Below are positions 43,297 to 53,309 of a stretch of 64,000 bases of DNA, piece after piece (position 1 is the first letter of the stretch; every line of letters begins with the position of its first letter). The notes below the pieces were generated by a model. It did no database searches and had not been told where the DNA came from. It worked only from the letters and a program-made list of their open reading frames with translations. Origin of the DNA: DATBVX01 sp963810775. GTDB lineage: Bacteria; Pseudomonadota; Gammaproteobacteria; Steroidobacterales; Steroidobacteraceae. A program made the position numbers and the translations under genes. The stretch lies in NCBI GenBank assembly GCA_963810775.1, contig CAWEOT010000025.1, positions 186,001-250,000 on the forward strand, read 5' to 3'.

Positions 43297-45594
43297 GTGA
43301 ATCGCGTAGCTCTCCTAGTGTTGTCACTTCTCGTCGTTGCGGGCTGTGATCGCGGCCGTGAAGACAGAAGCGGGAATGCTCCTGCGCCCCAGGTCGCTGC
43401 GACCTTTGTGGGTGGTGAGAAGTGCGCAACCTGCCATGCGCAGGAATCCGAGCTCTGGCGACATTCGCACCATGCGCTCGCCATGCAGCCCGCCTCTGCG
43501 TCCACGGTGCTCGGAGATTTCAACAACGCGAGCGTGGTGAAAGACGGCGTCAAGTCCACCTTCTTCGAGCGCGATGGCCATTACTACGTTCGCACCGATG
43601 GCCCTGACGGCAAGCTCGCGGATTTCGAGGTGACCTACACATTCGGTGTCGACCCGCTGCAGCAGTATCTGATTCCATTCCCCGATGGGCGATTGCAGGC
43701 GCTCGGCATCGCCTGGGATACGCGCGCGAAGGAGCAGGGCGGCCAGCGGTGGTTCGACCTGTATCCGGGCGAGAAGATCGATCATCGCGATGTGCTGCAC
43801 TGGACTCACCCGGCGCAGAACTGGAATCACCAGTGTGCGGAATGTCATTCCACCAATCTCGAGAAGAACTATCACGCCGACACGCGCCGTTTCGACACCA
43901 AGTGGAGCGATGTGAGCGTGGCATGCGAGGCGTGCCATGGCCCGGCGTCGCGGCATGTCGCGTGGGCGCAAAACGGCAGCGACAAGACAGCGCCGAACCA
44001 TGGGCTCGTGTTCCGGCTGGCTGATCACTCGAGTGGTCTGTGGACGTTCAAGGATGGCGATCCGATTGCAAAGCGTGCCAAGCCACTTGCTGCTCACACG
44101 GAAGTGGAAACCTGCGCTCGCTGCCATTCACGCCGCGCGCAGCTTTGGCCTGAGTACCAGTACGGCGAGGTGCTCGCTCAGACCCATCGCGTCGCGCTCC
44201 TCGATGCGGATCTCTATTTCGCGGATGGCCAGATGCGTGATGAAGTCTACGAATACGGCTCGTTCCTGCAGAGCCGGATGTATGCCGCGGGAGTGACCTG
44301 CTCGGATTGTCACGAGCCGCATAGCTCGCAGCTGCGCGCGGCCGGCAATGCACTGTGCGCGCAGTGCCATCAGGCGGCACACTTCGACACTGCCGAGCAT
44401 CATCATCATCCGCCGGGAAGCGTGGGCGCGCAGTGCGTTTCCTGTCATATGGTCGAGCGCACATACATGCTGGTCGACGGACGTCGGGATCACAGCTTCC
44501 GCGTGCCGCGACCTGATCTGAGCGCGACCCTGGATACACCGAACGCCTGCAATGGTTGCCACGCGAGCAACGACGCCCGCTGGGCCAGCGACCTGGTCGC
44601 CAAGTGGTTCCCAAATGGAAGGCACAACTCTCCGCACTATGCGCAAGCCATCAATGCCGGTCGCGAATCCCAACTGGATGCCGAGGGGTTGCTACGGTTG
44701 GCGGCGGAAGACGCGGGACAACCGCCGATCGTGCGCGCCACCGCACTGGACCTGATGGCTTCTTATCTCAGTGCGAAGTCGGTCGGCACGATCCAGAGCG
44801 CACTGCAGGATGCAGATCCTCTCGTGCGACGCGCTGCAGCCGGGAGCGCTGCGACGCTTGCACCGCAAAGTCGCGTTGCATTGCTGACGCCGCTGTTGGG
44901 AGATCCGGTTCGCACAGTGCGAATGCAGACGCTGGATGCTTTGCTGGATATACCCCGTGCCGAGCTGTCGAAGGCCGCGCAGCAGTCCCTTGACTCCGCG
45001 GTCGCGGAGCATCGCCGGATCGAGATCGCGAATGCCGATCGTGCCGAGTCGCAGGTCAACATGGGATCGCTCGAGGCACGACTCGGCAATCTGCCAGCGG
45101 CACACACGGCCTACGCCACCGCAATCGAGCTCGAGCCGTCGTTCATTCCTGCTTACATCAACCTGGCCGATTTGTATCGGACCGAGGGGCGGGAGGATCA
45201 GGCCGAAGCGACGCTGCGCCAGGGAATCAAGATCCAGCCACGGATCGCAGAGCTGCATCATGTCCTTGGACTCGCACTCGTGCGTCAGCAGCGCCTGCCC
45301 GAAGCGCAGAAGGAACTGGCGCTGGCAGCCGAGTTGCAACCGAAGAACGCCCGTTACGCCTACGTGCTTGCCATCGCCCTGCACGCGCGCGGTGATGTGA
45401 AAGGCGCCATCAGACTGCTGACAGCTGCACAGCAGCGCCATCCCGCCAGCCGCGAGATCGTCACCGCACTTTTCCAGTACAGCACGGAGAACGGGGATAT
45501 GGAGGGGGCACGGCGTTGGGCACAGCAACTCGCGGTGCTGTTCCCCGAGGACCCACAGGTACAACAGTTGATGCAGCAGCTCGGCGGATCCTGA
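43297..45594 (+). CDS. Octahaem cytochrome c lipoprotein with HEAT-like and TPR domains
   Basis: A 765-residue lipoprotein. A lipobox (VVAGC, Cys17) marks the outer or inner membrane anchor. Eight CxxCH haem motifs follow: CATCH (about 43), CAECH (180), CEACH (210), CARCH (273), CSDCH (335), CAQCH (354), CVSCH (380) and CNGCH (418). A HEAT-like block (residues about 470-550, ADPLVRRAAAGSAATLAPQS) and several TPRs (about 575-760) complete it. It should be a periplasmic electron carrier that also docks partner proteins. The start is a GTG. It is convergent with the mannitol-dehydrogenase-type gene. Confidence 0.88.
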   Translation: MNRVALLVLSLLVVAGCDRGREDRSGNAPAPQVAATFVGGEKCATCHAQESELWRHSHHALAMQPASASTVLGDFNNASVVKDGVKSTFFERDGHYYVRTDGPDGKLADFEVTYTFGVDPLQQYLIPFPDGRLQALGIAWDTRAKEQGGQRWFDLYPGEKIDHRDVLHWTHPAQNWNHQCAECHSTNLEKNYHADTRRFDTKWSDVSVACEACHGPASRHVAWAQNGSDKTAPNHGLVFRLADHSSGLWTFKDGDPIAKRAKPLAAHTEVETCARCHSRRAQLWPEYQYGEVLAQTHRVALLDADLYFADGQMRDEVYEYGSFLQSRMYAAGVTCSDCHEPHSSQLRAAGNALCAQCHQAAHFDTAEHHHHPPGSVGAQCVSCHMVERTYMLVDGRRDHSFRVPRPDLSATLDTPNACNGCHASNDARWASDLVAKWFPNGRHNSPHYAQAINAGRESQLDAEGLLRLAAEDAGQPPIVRATALDLMASYLSAKSVGTIQSALQDADPLVRRAAAGSAATLAPQSRVALLTPLLGDPVRTVRMQTLDALLDIPRAELSKAAQQSLDSAVAEHRRIEIANADRAESQVNMGSLEARLGNLPAAHTAYATAIELEPSFIPAYINLADLYRTEGREDQAEATLRQGIKIQPRIAELHHVLGLALVRQQRLPEAQKELALAAELQPKNARYAYVLAIALHARGDVKGAIRLLTAAQQRHPASREIVTALFQYSTENGDMEGARRWAQQLAVLFPEDPQVQQLMQQLGGS

Positions 45595-45612
45595 GCGCGG
45601 CAGTCAGGCAAC

Positions 45613-45630
45613 GAGAATCAGCCGATTCTC
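45613..45630. terminator. Short hairpin at the convergent end of the cytochrome and dehydrogenase genes
   Basis: GAGAATC (45613-45619) and GATTCTC (45624-45630) are exact complements around an AGCC loop. It lies between two stop codons of convergent genes. There is no T-run, so termination is only suggested. Confidence 0.4.
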
Positions 45631-47083
45631 AGCGCAGCGCGCCCCGCACGTCTGACGCCATCCCCATGCGATCGTAGGCCCGATTCAGCGCGATCACGAA
45701 ACGTCGCGACGTGCGCAGCCCCTCCGGGAACACCGCTTCCAACGCCAGGAAGCGCGGCACGTCGCTGGCGGCGCTGTTGCGGCACGCAACGCCGATGTCG
45801 AAGAGCTGTTCCGCCAGCAGATCGACGACCCGGATGGATTTCTGCGCGCGGGTGCGCACGAAATGCATCCACGCTGCCACTGGAATGCACAGTCGATCGA
45901 TCGGCCGACCGACCGCGATGCCATCCGCAATGGTTCCAAACAGCCGCAACGGCAACTTCTGTGAGCCATCCCACGCGATCTGCGCGAGCGGGTGGCGAAT
46001 TTCCGGATTGCGGAAGCGTTTGAGTATCGTATCGACGTACTGGCGCAGATCGAGCCCAGGGGGGGCGACTACGCTTGGCAGGATGTCTTCGGTCATCAGC
46101 TTGCGGACGAATGCCGCAAGTTCCGGATCCTGGATGGCCTGCGATACCGTCTCGATGTCCGCCAGCGATCCCAGATATGCCAGCGACGAATGTGCGCCAT
46201 TGAGCAGGCGCAGCCTGGCGCGATCGTAGGCACCGACGTCATCGGTCAACGTCACGCCGACGGACTGCAACGCGGTGAGATCGCTGCTTTCATCCTGTTC
46301 GATCACCCATTGCACGAAGTTCTCGCGCTGCACCGGCCAGCGATCCTCTACCCCGAGAGCCCTGGCCACCCGTTCACGCAAAGCGTCGTTCGTCGCGGGA
46401 GTGATGCTGTCGATCATGGTGCGGGGGAAAGACACCTGCGCTTCGATCCAGTCGGCGAGCCCGGCATCCGAGCGTCGCGCGAACCGCACCACGGCGCGGC
46501 GTAAGCGCTGACCGTTGTCCACCAAATCATCGCAACTCACGACCGCGAAGGGTTCGAGGTTCGCATCTCTTCGTTGACGCAGCGCCTCGGCGAGGTACCC
46601 GACCAGCGTGGACGGTGAATCAGGCGACAGCAGATCGTGGCGAATTTCCGGGTGCTCCAGATCGAGAGCGCCACCCGCGCTGAGGCAGTAGCCTTTCTCA
46701 GTGACAGTCGCGGTAACGAGGCGTGTGTCGGGCGCCGTCATGCGCGCGATCACCGCTGCGGGATCTTCAGGCGCAACCAGCACCTCACGAAGCGCGCCGA
46801 TCACGCGGTAGGAACACTCGGTGTCCAGAATCGCCGTCGTATAAAGCCCATCCTGCGGCTTGAGCGCATCACGAACACCGGCACTGTGCAGCGCTACGGC
46901 GCAAATGCCCCAGCGCGGATCCTGATGCAGCAGGTCGTCGAGATAGTTCGCCTGGTGGACGCGGTGAAAGGCACCGGGCCCGAAATGCACGACGCCAATG
47001 CGAACGGCAGCTAGGTCATACTCTGGAATGCGCACGCCACTCGGCAGGCGCGGCAGTTCGGCGCGCGACAGAAATGAAGTCAC
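45629..47083 (-). CDS. Mannitol/fructuronate dehydrogenase-family polyol oxidoreductase with catalytic Lys to Arg change
   Basis: A 484-residue long-chain polyol dehydrogenase. The Rossmann motif is VVHFGPGAFHRVHQA (about residues 31-45). Later family motifs are ATVTEKGYC and RENFVQWV. In the active-site signature K-x4-N-x2-H the sequence is YDRARLRLLNGAHSS: the Asn and His are present but the expected catalytic Lys is Arg, encoded AGG. Activity is therefore uncertain. Substrate by family would be mannitol, fructuronate, tagaturonate or related. Confidence 0.87.
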   Translation of the reverse strand: MTSFLSRAELPRLPSGVRIPEYDLAAVRIGVVHFGPGAFHRVHQANYLDDLLHQDPRWGICAVALHSAGVRDALKPQDGLYTTAILDTECSYRVIGALREVLVAPEDPAAVIARMTAPDTRLVTATVTEKGYCLSAGGALDLEHPEIRHDLLSPDSPSTLVGYLAEALRQRRDANLEPFAVVSCDDLVDNGQRLRRAVVRFARRSDAGLADWIEAQVSFPRTMIDSITPATNDALRERVARALGVEDRWPVQRENFVQWVIEQDESSDLTALQSVGVTLTDDVGAYDRARLRLLNGAHSSLAYLGSLADIETVSQAIQDPELAAFVRKLMTEDILPSVVAPPGLDLRQYVDTILKRFRNPEIRHPLAQIAWDGSQKLPLRLFGTIADGIAVGRPIDRLCIPVAAWMHFVRTRAQKSIRVVDLLAEQLFDIGVACRNSAASDVPRFLALEAVFPEGLRTSRRFVIALNRAYDRMGMASDVRGALR

Positions 47084-47192
47084 TTGAAGTCATTCACCAA
47101 GGGTCACGGTTGCGTGCCACATTCTCGCTTGCAGTGCGCTCGAGCGGCAAGCGCATCCCGACCGGTCGATGGGGTAAACCGGGCGACCTCGC

Positions 47193-47836
47193 TCAGGGCA
47201 ACTCACGCGAGGAATGCGGATCGATCGAGTACGGATACACCCGCTCGAGAAAGCGCGGCTGGCTGCGTACGCGATCGATCCAGGCGATCACGTTGCGATA
47301 ATTCGCCGAGCGGTAGATTGCGCATCGCGCGCCACGTGCGTGTACGCGAACAGGGAAATGTCCGCGACGTGTAGTCGTCACCCACGATGAAGGGACGTTG
47401 CGCCAGCTCGCGATCCAGGGCCGCAAGTGCCTTCAAGGCGCCCTGCCGCTTTGCTTCGATCATCTCCGCTGGTCGGCGAGCCAGCTTGTCGGTGAGCGTC
47501 CAGTATCGTCAACGAGCCCGCGGTGGCCTGGATGTAGTCCGCCTCGAATGACATCCATTGCAGCACCTTGGCGCGCTGGAAAGCGTCCGCCGGCAGATAG
47601 CGCGAGCCCTCGGCAAGATGGAACAGGATCGCGTTCGATTCGGCGAGCACCCGACCGTCCTCGAGCCTGATCGCCGGCACGGCGCCGGTGGGGTTGATTG
47701 CCAGGTACTCGGGGCGTTGCCCCTGGCCTTCGAAGATGCTCACGATCTCGGTACGAAAGGGTCGCTCCAACTGGTTCAGCAGCAGGCGAATCTTGTAGCC
47801 GTTCTGCGAGGGCAGGTAGTCGTAGAGCGTGAGCAT
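47193..47836 (-). pseudogene. Glutathione S-transferase gene broken by frame changes
   Basis: A GST starting MLTLYDYLPSQNGYKIRLLL at 47836 with AAGGAGA upstream. The N-terminal thioredoxin-like domain (GAVPAIRLEDGRVLAESNAI) is intact to about 47512. The C-terminal domain then continues in other frames: YWTLTDKLARRPAE and ALDRELAQRPFIVGDDYT in the second, ADISLFAYTHVARDA in the third, NVIAWIDRVRSQPRFLERVY in the last. At least three frame changes (near 47510, 47388 and 47335) break one coherent GST. It is either decayed or mis-sequenced. Confidence 0.85.
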
Positions 47837-47926
47837 GCGTCGATCTCCTTTGCGCGCGATTATTCGCTGCAGCCTCCCGACAAACACTCCGATTCTTGCG
47901 CTGAAACTGGTAACGAGGATTGAGCG

Positions 47927-49922
47927 CTATTGTTCGTCAGGTTCTTCGTCACTTTTCCCGGGGATCGACGGGCAAGTCAGGCGATAGGGCTCGCCCGCGA
48001 GATGCTGGCGCCATTCGTTGCGCGTGAGATTGCGGCTCAGTTTCTCGCACGCGGCGGCGACAGGATCAGGCGGCCAGATGCGCGTGATCTCGATGACCGG
48101 CTCGCCAATCTGGTCCTCGCCCATCGAGGCGAAGCGCTCGCCGTCGGGACTGAGCGCAATCCCCATCAGGTTCCTGTAGTAGGGCATGCGCTTGAGCAGG
48201 CGCCCGTCCGATGCATCCCACGCGCGCGCCTCGTTATCAGACACCAATCGTCACCAGGTAGCGCGGCGGCGCGCCAAAGGCCATTGCGCTGAGGTAGGCG
48301 GTCTCGGTCGGAATCGAGAATTGCATGGCCCGCTCGGCGAGATCCCACCAGCTCAGCTTTCCATTGACCTCGCCAATGACCATGGTTCGCGTTGCGGGCA
48401 GGAACAGGACACCCGCGTCGCCGGAACTGCTGTACCGGAATCTTCCACTCCAGGCTCCCGTCGTCGAGATTCCACAGGCGCGTGTCTTCAACGTCGGAGC
48501 CAAAGGTCGCAAGCTCTTTCTCGCCGGGTGCGAACCGCGCGGCCTGAACTCCGACCCCGTGGACCAGTCGCCGTTGCGCTGTGCCCGACTCCGTGCGCCA
48601 TACGTTGATCGCACCGTCGACGCCGACACTCGCGAGCAACGCTGCGGAGGGAGAGAAACCGATCCAATACACCGCGGCGCCATGCGCCATGCATCGCTGG
48701 CGACGGCCCGGACTGCACATCCCACACGCAGATGTTGCCACTCTTCGTCGCTCGAGGCCAGCCAGCGTCCCCGTGCATCGAAGCTGACCGCAGTGACGAG
48801 CTCGTCGTGATCCAGGCGGTGCAGCTCGCGCCCCGTGCGCGCCTCCCAGATGCGTGCCGTCTTGTCGGGGCCTGCGGTCGCTACTTCGTCGCGGACTGGA
48901 TTGAAGTCGATCACGCTGCGTGAGCCGCGCCCGTCCACGAACGTGCCACGCTTGTCCACCCAATGATCCAGCCCGCCGCTCCCGCCGTGTGCGATGCGCG
49001 CCACGACCTTGTCGTGCTCCAGGTCCCAGACCAGCGTACCCGGCTCCCCGCCACCGGCGGCCAACAGGCGCCCGTCGCCGTTGAAGCGCAGCGCGATCGG
49101 CAGATCGTCGTCGTCGAGCGTCAGATGCTGATCGGACCAAGGGAGCAGTGCATAGGAGTCGCGCAGCGCGCGTTCGGTGTGCTCGGTCTTGCGGTGTCGC
49201 ATCGCCTCGACGCCCAGCAGCGTGCTGAGCTCGAGACGGTCGAGGCGCTCGGTGTTCTCGAACAGGTTCGACCACCAGATGACCTTCTCTTCCTCCGCAT
49301 TGAGCTTGAGCGCCTCGGCGCGAACTGCATCGGACTGTTGCGCCAGCCGCTCGGCAGTGGCGTTCACCTGTGCATGCGCCTGGTAACTGCGCCAGCCGAA
49401 CCAACCGCCGGCGACCGCGAGCAGCGCCACGCCCGCGTATGCCGTGCGTCGCACCCAGAGTTTGCGCTGATAGGTGCGACGACGCGCTTCGCGTTCGGCC
49501 AATTCGGCCGCGCTCGCCTGTGGGCCCAAAGCATGCGCGCGCTGGATATCTTCGATCAGCCCCAGCAGTGCCGGATCGTGCAGCCCACCGCGCCACTGAG
49601 AGAGATTTCGGGCCTGGGTCTGGCGAAAAGGCAGCGGCGGCTCGCTGCCATCGAGCAGCACCGGCACCAGGATCTTGCGATTCCACCCCTCGGAGGCCTC
49701 GGCAACTACCCAATCTGATGTGGTCGCATCCTTCGACCAGAGGACCACGACGCTGCGGCTGGCGGCGACCGCCTCCTGTATTTTTCGAGGGTATTGCTCG
49801 CCGGTCCTGAGACTCGTGTCCCACCACACCGACCAACCACGCGCCGCAACCAGCGCGTCGGCAAGGCGCCGTGCGGTCTTCACTTCTTCGTGGGCGTAGC
49901 TGATGAAGACGTCGTAAGTCAT
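47927..49922 (-). pseudogene. TIR domain - transmembrane - WD40 protein, frameshifted
   Basis: From 49922 an intact N-terminus encodes a TIR_2 domain (residues 1-115: YDVFISYAHEEVKTARRLAD, GEQYPRKIQEAVAASRSVVV, SDWVVAEASEG). A basic linker, one transmembrane helix (about 160-178) and WD40 repeats (LVWDLEHDKVVARI, TARIWEARTGRELHRLDHDE) follow. The repeats then move between frames: SGNICVWDVQSG near 48740, YWIGFSPSAALLASVGVDGA near 48690, VIGEVNGKLSWWDLAERA near 48430, and VSDNEARAWDASDGRLLKRM near 48243, ending at 47927. At least four frame changes are needed to read one protein. TIR domains can cleave NAD; the WD40 part would sense a partner. Confidence 0.83.
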
Positions 49923-49982
49923 CGTGTCCCTCTAGACGACGCTCAACGACACCGAGACGGCACCGCCGTCACGGAAGATTTC

Positions 49983-50402
49983 CTACTGGACAGGGGTGAC
50001 CTGGTAGTTGGTCGAGTCCTTGATTGGTTCGACCTTGTCGACGAAGTAGCGCGTCTCGGCGAAGCAGGACGTCGGCACGAACGGATGCTCGGTGTAGTGA
50101 AGTCTCACGCGCTGCCCGATGACCTGGTTGATCGACGGGGCAAGCGACTCGTCACGCACGCTGTAGTACCAGATCTCGGGTGATACCCCGCCAACGACGT
50201 AGAGTGCGAGCTCGCCTTCGTAGGTCTTGCAGATCCAGCCCTTGCGGGAAAATTTCTGCAGCACACCGGCGCGCTCGCCGTCGCCGTAGCTCCAGCTCAG
50301 GCTGAACCACGTCCACAGGACGGCGAGCACCACGACGATCAGGATCAACCAGACCAACATGCGCCCGATGCGCGACGCGAAACTCGGGGTAGCGGTGTTC
50401 AT
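49983..50402 (-). CDS. Hypothetical single-pass membrane protein
   Basis: A 139-residue protein with one N-terminal transmembrane helix (residues about 14-34, LVWLILIVVVLAVLWTWFSL) and a periplasmic domain. Segments SYGDGERAGVLQKFSRKGWICK and YEGELAL look conserved. Function unknown. It lies three bases from the end of korB on the same strand, downstream, and could be the last gene of that operon. Confidence 0.72.
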   Translation of the reverse strand: MNTATPSFASRIGRMLVWLILIVVVLAVLWTWFSLSWSYGDGERAGVLQKFSRKGWICKTYEGELALYVVGGVSPEIWYYSVRDESLAPSINQVIGQRVRLHYTEHPFVPTSCFAETRYFVDKVEPIKDSTNYQVTPVQ

Positions 50403-50404
50403 AG

Positions 50405-51460
50405 TTATCGGTACCTGCTGAGAATGTTCTGCAAACCCTTCGACCCGGGGCTCAGTTTCTCATAGGGCACGCTGTTGAGCGGCACCGGCGGCGTATCGTT
50501 GTGATCGTGGAAGTCCGAAGTCGTCGGCTCGACGTACAGGAGGCCGGTGAGGAATTCCCGCTCCGCCAGCTTGCGCTGAATATGCGCATACGCCGTCGGC
50601 CGATCGACCGGGTTGTAGTTGTGATCGATCTTGCGCAGGCGCACCTGACTGCCATCGTGCATGGTCACGGGCAGCACCTCGCCCTCGGCATACCTCGCGG
50701 TGATCTCCCGCATCGGCGCGACGAAATCGGCGTGCACCGCTTCGTGATAGTGCTCGCGCGTGAAAGCGTAACTCTTGGTGGAGCCCTCGTGATCGTTGAA
50801 CGTCACGCACGGTGACAGCACATCGATGAGCGCGAAGCCCTTATGCCTGAATCCCGCCTGGATCAGCGGCACCAGCTGCTCCTTGTCGCCCGAGAAACTG
50901 CGCGCCACGAATGTTGCACCCAACGAGAGTGCCGTCAGCACGGGGTCGATCGGCTGCTGCGTGTTCGCTTCGCCTTTCTTTGCGGTACTGCCGACATCCG
51001 CAGAAGCTGAGAACTGCCCTTTGGTAAGACCGTACACGCCGTTGTTTTCGATCATGTACAGCATGTTGATGTTGCGGCGGATCGCGTGGCAGAACTGACC
51101 GAGGCCGATCGAGAGCGTGTCGCCGTCGCCCGAGACACCGATGTAGTACAGGTCACGATTCGCGGCGTACGCGCCGGTCGCGATCGACGGCATGCGGCCG
51201 TGGACTGCGTTGAAGCCGTGGCCGCCACTGACGAAGTACGCCGTGGTCTTGGAGGAGCAGCCAATGCCGGAGAGCTTCACGACATTCTGTGGCTCGAGCG
51301 ACATGCCCCAGCAGGCCTCGGTAATCGCCGCGGTGATGGAGTCGTGACCGCAGCCCGCGCACAGCGTCGACATCGTCCCTTCGTAGTCGCGGCGCGTGAG
51401 ACCGAGCTCGTTCTTCGGCAGGCTCGGGTGCGCGACCTTCGGCTTCAGCAGATAACTCAT
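50405..51460 (-). CDS. korB: 2-oxoacid:ferredoxin oxidoreductase beta subunit (TPP-binding)
   Basis: A 351-residue beta subunit. The [4Fe-4S]-type cysteines are in STLCAGCGHDS and SGIGCSSK. The thiamine-diphosphate motif runs from SGDGDTLSIG to ENNGVYGLTKGQ. It decarboxylates a 2-oxoacid, probably 2-oxoglutarate, to the acyl-CoA and passes electrons to ferredoxin. AAGGAG lies six bases upstream of the ATG at 51460. It follows korA by ten bases. Confidence 0.92.
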   Translation of the reverse strand: MSYLLKPKVAHPSLPKNELGLTRRDYEGTMSTLCAGCGHDSITAAITEACWGMSLEPQNVVKLSGIGCSSKTTAYFVSGGHGFNAVHGRMPSIATGAYAANRDLYYIGVSGDGDTLSIGLGQFCHAIRRNINMLYMIENNGVYGLTKGQFSASADVGSTAKKGEANTQQPIDPVLTALSLGATFVARSFSGDKEQLVPLIQAGFRHKGFALIDVLSPCVTFNDHEGSTKSYAFTREHYHEAVHADFVAPMREITARYAEGEVLPVTMHDGSQVRLRKIDHNYNPVDRPTAYAHIQRKLAEREFLTGLLYVEPTTSDFHDHNDTPPVPLNSVPYEKLSPGSKGLQNILSRYR

Positions 51461-51470
51461 GACGACTCCT

Positions 51471-53309
51471 TCAGCTTGCCGCACCGGTGATGCGGCTGCG
51501 GCCCTCTCCCACTTCCGCCATCACTCCATTGACGATGCACTCCGAGGAGATCGAGAGTCCACTGTAGTGCAGGATCGAACGCAGTCGCGTCTTCGCGACC
51601 GAAGTCTCGAGCGTCAGCAACGAACGCAACTGTGCATCCCGGTTCTGTTCGACGACGAAGACGATTTCGTGGCGGTTGAGGAAGTCGTCGACTTCCTTAC
51701 CGAATGGGAAGGCACGGATGCGCATGTAGTTCACACCCACGCCGCGTGCCTGCAGGATATCGAGTGCCTCGCGTACCGCTCCGTCGGAGCTGCCCACTGC
51801 GACGATTGCGACATCGAAGGGGCCACGCTGCTCGATGATCGCGTGCGGCACGAGGCGCGCAGCGGTGCTGAACTTGCGCTTCAGCCGGTCGAGGACCAGC
51901 TGGTACTCGGTCGAATCTTCCGTGTAGCCGCCGTACTGCGTGTGCCCGGAGCCGCGCGTGAAATACGCCGCTTTCGGGTGCACGCCTGGGAGCGTCCGAT
52001 AGGTGATGCCGTCCTCGTCGCGATCCACGAAACGGAAGAAGCGATCGAGCTTCAGTACCTCTTCCTTGCTCAGGATCTTGCCGCGATCCGGCTGATAGGC
52101 GTCGTCCCACTTGAGATCGGGACACATCCAGTCATTCATGCCGATGTCGAGATCCGAGAGCACCATGACCGGCGTTTGCAGGCGCTCCGCGAGGTCGAAC
52201 GCCTTGACCGCGAGGTAGAAGCACTCCTCAGGATTCGCCGGGAACAGCAACACATGACGCGTGTCGCCGTGCGATGCGTATGCGCACAACAGGATGTCCG
52301 ACTGCTGCGTGCGCGTTGGCATGCCGGTCGACGGGCCGACGCGCTGCACGTCGAAGATCACTGCGGGCACTTCCGCGTAATACGCGAGCCCGAGGAATTC
52401 ATTCATCAGTGAGATGCCCGGGCCGCTGGTCGGCGTGAAAGCACGCACGCCATTCCAGGTGGCGCCCAGTACGATGCCGATTGCGGCCAGTTCGTCCTCG
52501 GCCTGGATGATCATGAAATTCTTCTTGCCGGTTTCGGGATCGATGCGCAGTTTCTCGCAGAAGCTCTTGAAGGCATCCATGAGCGAGGTCGACGGCGTGA
52601 TCGGATACCAGGCGCCCACCGTGGCGCCTGCATAGACGCAACCCAGCGCTGCCGCAGTGTTGCCGTCGATCATGATGTAGCCGTCCGTCTTGTGCAGCGG
52701 CTTGACCCGCAGCGGCAACGGACAAGGCACACTCTCTCTCGTGCAGTTGTAACCCAGCTCGACGGCCTTGAGATTCGCTGCAACCAGGTTGGCCTTCTTG
52801 CCGTAGGTTTCGTTGAGGAGCTCCTTGAGCTTCTCCATGTCGATGTCGAGGAGTGCGGCGAGAACTCCGGCGTAGGCGATGTTCTTCATCAGGATGCGCG
52901 AGCGCACGCCCTGGAAGTTCTCGTTGCAGAGCTTCGCGAGCGGCACACCGATGATGGTGATGTCATCGCGCTTGAGGAGTGCCGATCGCGGCCAGGTCGA
53001 GTCGTAGATGAGATAGCCGCCGGTACTCACTTCCTTGAGATCGCGGACATAGGTCTCCGCGTTCATCGCCACCATGAGGTCGACGCGCCCCGAGCGAGCG
53101 ACGTAGCCATCCTTGGTGACTCGGATCTCGTACCAGGTGGGCAGGCCCTGGATGTTGGATGGGAAATAGTTCTTGCCCATCACGGGTACGCCCATGCGGA
53201 AGATCGCCTTCATGAGGAGCGTATTGGCACTGGCGGAGCCCGTGCCGTTCACGGTCGCGATCTTGACGACGAAGTCGTTTATGCGCTCTGGCGCTGCTCG
53301 GTCGGGCAT
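51471..53309 (-). CDS. korA: 2-oxoacid:ferredoxin oxidoreductase alpha subunit (gamma-alpha fusion)
   Basis: A 612-residue alpha subunit in which the gamma domain (residues about 10-200, KIATVNGTGSASANTLLMKA) is fused ahead of the alpha pyrimidine-binding domain (GAWYPITPSTSLMDAFKSF, PTSGPGISLMNEFLGLAYYAEVP). The pairing with korB defines a heterodimeric unit. The start ATG at 53309 overlaps the end of the upstream gene by 31 bases, which is unusual; no in-frame ATG is nearer. Confidence 0.92.
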   Translation of the reverse strand: MPDRAAPERINDFVVKIATVNGTGSASANTLLMKAIFRMGVPVMGKNYFPSNIQGLPTWYEIRVTKDGYVARSGRVDLMVAMNAETYVRDLKEVSTGGYLIYDSTWPRSALLKRDDITIIGVPLAKLCNENFQGVRSRILMKNIAYAGVLAALLDIDMEKLKELLNETYGKKANLVAANLKAVELGYNCTRESVPCPLPLRVKPLHKTDGYIMIDGNTAAALGCVYAGATVGAWYPITPSTSLMDAFKSFCEKLRIDPETGKKNFMIIQAEDELAAIGIVLGATWNGVRAFTPTSGPGISLMNEFLGLAYYAEVPAVIFDVQRVGPSTGMPTRTQQSDILLCAYASHGDTRHVLLFPANPEECFYLAVKAFDLAERLQTPVMVLSDLDIGMNDWMCPDLKWDDAYQPDRGKILSKEEVLKLDRFFRFVDRDEDGITYRTLPGVHPKAAYFTRGSGHTQYGGYTEDSTEYQLVLDRLKRKFSTAARLVPHAIIEQRGPFDVAIVAVGSSDGAVREALDILQARGVGVNYMRIRAFPFGKEVDDFLNRHEIVFVVEQNRDAQLRSLLTLETSVAKTRLRSILHYSGLSISSECIVNGVMAEVGEGRSRITGAAS

